Source: Cytidiella melzeri
Taxonomy: Eukaryota; Basidiomycota; Agaricomycetes; Polyporales; Irpicaceae
Length of the DNA stretch: 64,000 nt
Direction: 5' to 3'
Assembly (NCBI GenBank): GCA_022592445.1
Contig: JABYQR010000186.1
Span: forward strand, 24,398-88,397
The translations under genes and the position numbers were made by a program. The notes beneath the pieces were generated by a model. The model searched no databases and was not told the DNA's origin. It saw nothing but the letters and a program-made list of their open reading frames with translations. Shown one piece after another: positions 58,459 through 64,000 of the stretch; positions within the stretch are counted from its first letter, which is position 1, and the number at the start of each line of letters is the position of its first letter.

Positions 58459-61078
58459 ATGAGCGAGCCATTACTCGCGATTGCTCTAGTCATCTCTTCT
58501 TCGAAAGGCTCCAGTCTCGTCTACCGCTGGCCTGCTCATCCAGCAAACCATCCACGACTTGGCCGCCCACGTCCATTCCACGACAGCACCTGCTTTCAAG
58601 CCGACAACCCATGGCGATCGACGTCTGAACCCGAAATGTCTATTCCATGCCAAAATTGCCCCGTAGATGATGACGAACTCCTCTGGCGTCGTCCTCACTT
58701 TACCCGGGAGCGCTCGGTGTCCTTCAACAACGGGCGGTCTCAAGCGACCTCCAGGCGCGCCTCGCCTTCCAAGGACATTGAAGACTCTCTGATACTCGAC
58801 GGGACCGACGACCGTGATGTTCCCGATGAATACAACGAGCTTTTAGGTTACTCCGCTGAATTCCTCGCTGGGTTGCTCTCCCCGCATGTGGCGATGTGCC
58901 ACCAGAAGTTTGAGGTCGTGATGGACGACCTCGCGTTCATTGGACACCCTGTGTGTTCTGAACCAGATGGGAGTTGGAGGTTCGCTGCTGAGAAGACCAA
59001 GGGGACTTCACGTGGGCGGGGTTCGAAGAAAGGACGGGCGCAGACTCAGTCTCCGCAGGTTGAGGAACTGCCTCTCACCCCTGAGAAAACAAGCAAAGAG
59101 AAGCCTCGTCCGAAGCTGAACTCCGGGCTTCAGACGTTCCACCTCGTACTGGTCCTGGACCGGCCGGATCCCTCTTCAGCGGCGTCAGGAAATCTCGGGA
59201 AATACCTGGATATTGTGTATGAGCAGATAGCGTTTGCTATGACTGCGGTGTTGTACCAAGAACAGGTGCTTCACAATTTTGTCGAAATTGAGTGCGAGAA
59301 GCTCGGGGCTTTGCGAGATGACTGTATCAGCAGAGGTCTCCCACCTCTCCTAGTTTCTCTGTATTGTGTGCTGACAAATCTCGACTTCAGGCCAGCCGTA
59401 CACGACGTACCTCACGGAGGCCTTGAGATCATCTTCTATAGCATCGGCCATCAAGACGGTTTTCGAAGCTGTGAAGAGTGGAGAGATCGCGCGTTGTACC
59501 ATAGGAGAATTCCCGCTTGAGCTTCAGCTACCGCCGTACCTGAGCTCCCTCTTGCATCCCGACGACCCTCTTGAAGTTGATTTTGCTGATCGCGAAAACA
59601 GCGATGGCGAGTTATTGGATGGAGCGGCTTCTTGGGGACCAGACATGGGCTTTGCATGGAGGCTGCCGTCGCTGACACCGTGGAAGGCATTGCTACGACT
59701 TGACGAAGAAGGGGAACAAGGCTACGAGCTCTACATGAAGCTGAGAGGCCCTCAGCTCAATCCAGAGGACAGGGAACTTGCAGAACAGCTTCTACGTTTC
59801 TTGGAACTGTCGACTGTGACCCTCTGGTGTGTGACACTTTGTAAACGTTCCCAAGAATGGAACATTAAAGTGTGATCTAGTCTGGCCGATTTGGCGAGTC
59901 TCCTGGATTGGGACCTGGAAGGGCAGGTCTATCCGACCGTTAGATGGTTGGTTCATCATAGACGTGCTAAGCTCGTCGACGTCGTTCACGCCGGGTTGAG
60001 AACAGTCTTCGCCTTACCTCAAACGCTTCCTGCCCCGTATGTGCGCAACTCATACAATGTCTCGGGTCGCTAATCTATGCTACAGGATTTCCATTCTGAC
60101 TGCGGATTTTGCGCGCACGTTTGATCATCCTTCGCTACCTCCCTTCCCCAAGCTTCTGTCGCAGATCTCCACTTCTACCAGTACAAGCGCTCACTTTTAT
60201 GGTGCAGTCGTACGCTCTCGTGATATGCTGCCACTCTATCACGAGGTTGTCATCTGGATGCTCAAGCGTGACCTACTCATCACTCTACATCTTCGAGTGA
60301 GGGTGATAGCTACACCCGAACTGAAAGAGAAAGTGCGGATGCGGAGAGAGCTCGCGTTAGCTCGTCGCGGCCGTCTACGCTCTCACTCTATGTCAATGGC
60401 AGGGCGTCCAGTACAAGACCCGGATAACGGTCGCCAGAAGGAGCGCCGAGACAGCGAAAGCAAAGGCGGTGACCCCGCTGACTCGAGCCCTGTCGACTAC
60501 TGGATGTCAATGTCCCCGAAGCACGCCAGAGCCCACGTTAGAAAGATGTCGCCAGCTGTGCGCAACGTCGCGCGCGACCGAAGTCTGTCTCTGGTGTATC
60601 ATAATCCGACCGAAATGTCCGAGAAGGACGGCGGTGTGGAAGATGAGGACTATGACCCACTTTTCGACGAGGATCTCGACCTACCAACCTATGTAGGAGC
60701 TGACGTCAGGCATCTGGAAAGCGGCACGGGTGCTACTATCATAGCGGATCCTGCATGCGCCAACGCCGCGGAGAGGCTATGGCTATCTGCGATGTCGGAT
60801 GAAAAGACGCCTTACATTGCACGCAGATTCGAACAGTATGCTAGATTTTCCAAACGATGTGCACCTTTGACCTTACGCCGGGCTTTTGACAGGATCAATC
60901 AGTACTTTGACGGGAAATGCAGCGACGACGAGATATTGTACAAGGCGGATATATCGAGGAAGCAGTTGCGGGAGGTGCTTCACCATTACGACGAATACGT
61001 AAGTGCTAAGCTTGGATTATTGGTTTAGGTCCTAACGGCTGTGGTATTCAGCTACAGACCTTCCTGCATCCAGCTTGA
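58459..61078 (+). CDS. NPR3: Nitrogen permease regulator 3 (NPR3/NPRL3)
   Basis: Five exons (58459..59335, 59391..59826, 59881..60036, 60086..60998, 61052..61078) give 802 aa. Start ATG at 58459 gives MSEPLLAIALVISSSKGSSL, the expected first longin strand. Next come ELLGYSAEFLAGLLSPHVAM, CHQKFEVVMDDLAFIGHPVC, LQTFHLVLVLDRPDP, QIAFAMTAVLYQEQ and, across intron 1, QPYTTYLTEALRSSSIASAI. The C-terminal block has DFARTFDHPSLPPFPKLLSQ, MLPLYHEVVIWMLKRDLLIT, LHLRVRVIATPELKEKVR, ARFSKRCAPLTLRRAFDRIN and ISRKQLREVLHHYDEY, the NPR3 signature. With Npr2 and Iml1 it forms SEACIT/GATOR1, the GAP for Rag GTPases that damps TORC1 when nitrogen is scarce, at the vacuole. Low-complexity inserts (RGRGSKKGRAQTQ, EDEDYDPLFDEDLDLP) are typical. 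Confidence 0.95.
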
Positions 61079-61654
61079 TATCACAACGCGGTCCGTACGC
61101 ATTTATTTGTAAACTGACCCTGTAAACTGCACCGGGATCCCGAGGCTTGCATAAGAAGTGTACGATGTCACCATTCGGGTTTGCGGCATCACTTCAGCAT
61201 CCAAAACACTGAATCTTCAGAGGCCACCTCTTCTTTGGGAGGAGCATTGCGGTCCCCTGTCCAACCTCGGGAGCCTACACCCGGGTTTATTCCACGGCAG
61301 CCAACTATCAGATTTCCAAGTTGGCCCAAGGTCCGTGCGATGTAGGTGTGAATCTCGCCTTTCGAAGGCCACGCCAAATCCAAAACATCACATGTAGCTC
61401 ATGTAATGTATTGTGCGTGCTCTTTCATGTGCTTGTGCAGTCTGTGCTCTTTCTGCCGGTCAGGGGGGTTCATCCTCTGTCTCGCCTTGCACTGCATTTC
61501 TATCTGTTCGTGGTGGCTGATCCCTCGACCTAACCATCATGTCTGGCACCATCGTTTGTGGTCTCTATTGCAATATTGCAACTGTTTCCCTCGTCGAACC
61601 TGCACAATTGTTTTCATTATCTCTCGCAGTTTTGCCATGCACCATATACTCTGG
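61079..61654. other. NPR3 downstream flank before LTR copy
   Basis: Downstream of NPR3. No gene. TGGCTGATCCCTCG at 61514..61527 also occurs at 63151..63164 in the LTR-like copy, in the same orientation. This may be a small relic or chance. Confidence 0.45.
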
Positions 61655-62095
61655 ATTTCAAGAGCACAACCAAACTTTACAAGGAATGAGGGAGCAACAA
61701 TGGGGGTGGAGGAACAACGAGTGAGCTTGTGTGGACAATGACAACAGGGGAGACAATGATGATCATGAGAGAGAAAGACACAACACTGGGGGATCAGCTA
61801 ACGATAAGCTAAAGACCAGGAAGTAGAATCTGAGGTCTTTAGGGAGCTACAGGGGGGAGGGTTTACATACATCTCAGACAAGGACCCCTGGTACTGGGTT
61901 TGTACTCCTAACACTGCTGTGGAAAAGTATGGTGTGCTAAGGTGTGATGTTCTACAATGTTCTACAATGTTCCAGCACCAGCCATGGTTACAGGACCAGT
62001 CTTGTTACATGTACTTGATCACATGCATGATCTATATGTCATCAATAAGATAAGATCAAGAAAAAGAAAAAGAAAAGAAGACAAAAAAAGAGAAA
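61655..62095 (-). repeat. LTR-like copy, inverted orientation
   Basis: About 440 bp. Its reverse complement matches 62818..63300 at roughly 80-85 percent by eye over nearly its whole length. Shared segments on that strand include TTGATCTTATCTTATTGAT-like sequence, CATGTGATCAAGT, TAGAACATTGTAGAACATC, TGTTAGGAGTACA, TACCAGGGGTCCTTGTCTGA, TAGCTCCCTAAAGACCTCAG and CCTGGTCTTTAG. Its TATA-box equivalent reads TATGTAAA (plus strand 61862..61869), so the promoter is probably lost. Best read as an older solo or truncated LTR facing the next copy; a single foldback element with long terminal inverted repeats is the alternative. Confidence 0.7.
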
Positions 62096-62472
62096 AAGAC
62101 AAAAAGGTATGCATGTTTGTGGTACTGGAGAATCAGATGTTTCTCATTCTCAATGTTCTGGGCCTATCACACTGCCTTCCATGCACAGCTATTTTCAGTC
62201 CACTTTCCAGATGACTGTTACTTTGCTTTCACTGTGAAATGTTGTGCTCGGCATGGATTGGTGCTAGTCTCGTTCCCAGATGCCCTGGTTTACCTTCTAA
62301 AACAGGCAGGAGACGGCAAGAAACGAGGCAAAGAAGAGAACCAGGACGTCTGGTGATATCGGACGGGTGCTTGTAGGTCACTCTCGGCACGCCGCGGCAT
62401 CTCGTTTCCAAGTCGAAGATCTATGGGTGCCTGGCGTTTAACTATAGATTACCGACAATGTGACAGCGCCCT

Positions 62473-62790
62473 CTACCTGCGACCACGACCACGATCACAG
62501 CCACGGCCACCACTACGACCACGACCACGACGACGGCCACCACTACGACTACAACCACCGCCCTGTACACCCTGTCGCAGCGGAGCATCTGCTGCGATGA
62601 GTTGTACTACCCCTTCGTGCGCGACCACGGCCACCACTACAACTACAACCACTGCCCTGTACACCCTGTCGCAGCGGAACATCTGCTGCGATGAGTTGTA
62701 CAACCCCTTCGTGCGCGACCATGGCCAACGCTACGATTACAACCACTTTGTGCGCGACCACGACCACGACTACCACCCTTTGCGCTCTCG
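62473..62790. repeat. 94-bp tandem repeat with (CACGAC)n flanks
   Basis: A unit containing CCCTGTACACCCTGTCGCAG starts at 62561 and again at 62655 (period 94 bp), each followed by CATCTGCTGCGATGAGTTGT and CCCCTTCGTGCGCGACC. Partial units lie on both sides, embedded in CCACGACCACGAC-type hexamer repeats. The period is not a multiple of three, so successive units change frame; no stable protein follows. Confidence 0.85.
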
Positions 62791-62817
62791 CTAGTGTCAC
62801 GAACATGCACACTTTTT

Positions 62818-63300
62818 CCCTTTCTTTTCCTTTTAATTTCTTTATCTTATCTTATTGATAGTACATGGCTACTGCATGTGATCAAGTGCATGTGACAGAC
62901 TGGTCACATGATCATAGAAGGTGGTGGAACATTGTGGAACATTGTAGAACATCGCACCATAGCACACCATACGTTCCCACGGCAGTGTTAGGAGTACAGA
63001 CCCGGTACCAGGGGTCCTTGTCTGAGATGTATATAAACCCACCCTGTAGCTCCCTAAAGACCTCAGATTCTACCTCCTGGTCTTTAGGTGACGTTCACCT
63101 TGTACTAGTCTCACCACTGTGCTAATATATCCTGGTCTTTAGCTCATTGTTGGCTGATCCCTCGTTGTTGGGTCTTCACTCCTTATCATCATCTTTTCCC
63201 TTGTTGTCATCGTCCACGCGAGTTTGCTTGTCGTTCCTCTCCCCCTATCGTCACTTCCTCGCTCTTCACAGAGTTTGGTTGTACTCTTGACATTAGGTAG
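62818..63300 (+). repeat. LTR-like copy, direct orientation, with TATA box
   Basis: About 480 bp homologous to the inverted copy at 61655..62095. It has direct repeats of GGAACATTGT/AGAACAT near 62935-62955, a TATA box TATATAAA at 63030..63037, and is followed downstream by an open gag-like frame. It therefore fits the 5' LTR of an LTR retrotransposon pointing right. The exact LTR ends are not determined; homology is clear to about 63300, and the true end could be near 63400, where TTGGCCCGGACC might be the primer-binding region. Confidence 0.65.
63030..63037 (+). promoter_or_regulatory. TATA box of LTR-like copy
   Basis: TATATAAA within the direct LTR-like copy, about 390 bp before the gag-like frame. 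The matching site in the inverted copy is TATGTAAA, so only this copy keeps the consensus. Confidence 0.55.
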
Positions 63301-63420
63301 AATCTCCGTACGCTCGCCTGGACGTCGCGCAAACGCACACTTCCCTATTCCCCAAAAGTTTTAAAAAGTTTAGTCCCCCCGGTTTACCAGTACGTTGTAT
63401 TGGCCCGGACCTTTGATCTT

Positions 63421-64000
63421 ACATCTCATTTCGTGGTTGTAGTGCCTAAGGACATACGCATTCGTCGCCACGTACCCGAGTCCTTCTTTGAAGCTCGCCG
63501 AGAACTACATGAGCAAGGACGTCCTCGCCTCTATACAGAGAAGGACCTCGAAGCTGTCATCTCCTACGTCTCACGTCGTCCACACTATCATCCTCTCGGC
63601 ACCAGACTCCCAGCCTTCGACCACGAAAAGTTTGCTCGTGATAACGAGTCTATTAAGGAACGTGCACACACGGAACGCGCACAAACACTCGCCGATCGCA
63701 TTGAGAAACCATCGCTCAAGGACCGCATTGCTCGGGCACCTGCACCACCTCGACCGGATGCGCAGAAACCGGTGACACTCGATTTCCATAAGTTTTCCAT
63801 CAAAGACCAAGTTGGCATTCTCAAGCCAAAGATCGAGGCCACCACTAGACACCTCAAGCTTTTGATTGAACTTACCCGTGACCGCAACGACTCACAGGTC
63901 AAATCAGTCCTTTTACTCAACGATAAACTTCTGTACCTCACAGAACACACGGAGGAAGTACTCTCCACGCGCACGCCGGCTCAGCTCAAAGCACTGAATT
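63421..64000 (+). CDS. Partial gag-like ORF of a retroelement, runs off window
   Basis: An open frame of at least 193 codons with no stop to the end of the window and no obvious ATG near its 5' end, so start and full length are unknown. The product is charged and helical: VPESFFEARRELHEQGRPRL, YTEKDLEAVISYVSRRPHYH, KERAHTERAQTLADRIEKPS, DFHKFSIKDQVGILKPKIEA. Placement directly behind an LTR-like copy with a TATA box suggests a retrotransposon Gag N terminus. No zinc knuckle or polymerase is visible because the window ends. An unrelated host gene is possible. Confidence 0.45.

Overview
The window is nuclear DNA of a filamentous basidiomycete, almost certainly an agaricomycete (mushroom-forming fungus). 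The evidence is dense short introns (mostly 45-65 nt, GT..AG), a basidiomycete-type set of housekeeping genes, a 7TM membrane protein and coiled-coil/unknown proteins of kinds I associate with agaricomycetes, and transposon-derived sequence. Gene models were built by hand: splice sites were chosen where GT..AG junctions restore recognisable protein families. Exon borders in evidence fields are my reading, not transcript data.

Layout. 0.4-5.1 kb: a divergent pair, an RMD1/DUF155 protein (-) and a DNAJC11-type J protein (+). 5.1-12 kb: a WOPR (Gti1/Pac2/Wor1-type) transcription factor alone between two gene-free stretches of about 2.9 and 2.5 kb. 12-26 kb: a compact housekeeping block with MutY (-), SURF4/Erv29 (+), Enp2/NOL10 (+), a coiled-coil protein (-), nitronate monooxygenase (+), a DJ-1/PfpI protein (-) and a 7TM protein (-). 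27-35 kb: a small unknown protein (-), a 4.8 kb multi-exon transposase-like gene (+) and an unknown agaricomycete protein (+). 35-40 kb: gene-poor, with a frameshifted relic of a SWI1/ARID gene and a nested inverted repeat. 40-53 kb: DEAD-box helicase Dbp6/DDX51 (+), peroxisomal multifunctional beta-oxidation enzyme Fox2 (+), vacuolar Ca2+/H+ exchanger Vcx1 type (-) and Erg28 (+). 53-55 kb: gene-poor. 55-61 kb: a leucine-rich/F-box-like protein (+) and Npr3/NPRL3 (+). 61.5-64 kb: two copies of one LTR-like sequence facing each other, a 94-bp tandem repeat between them, and the open start of a retroelement gag-like ORF running off the window.

The genes do not form a pathway cluster. They cover ribosome biogenesis (Enp2, Dbp6), secretion and sterols (SURF4, Erg28), organelles (DNAJC11, Fox2, Vcx1), TORC1 control (Npr3), DNA repair (MutY) and stress detoxification (nitronate monooxygenase, DJ-1). 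No CRISPR array, tRNA or rRNA was recognised. The most noteworthy observations are very small exons (8, 11, 12 and 19 nt) placed on conserved motifs, the decayed SWI1 copy, the apparently intact transposase-like gene, and the inverted LTR pair with a preserved TATA box in only one copy.
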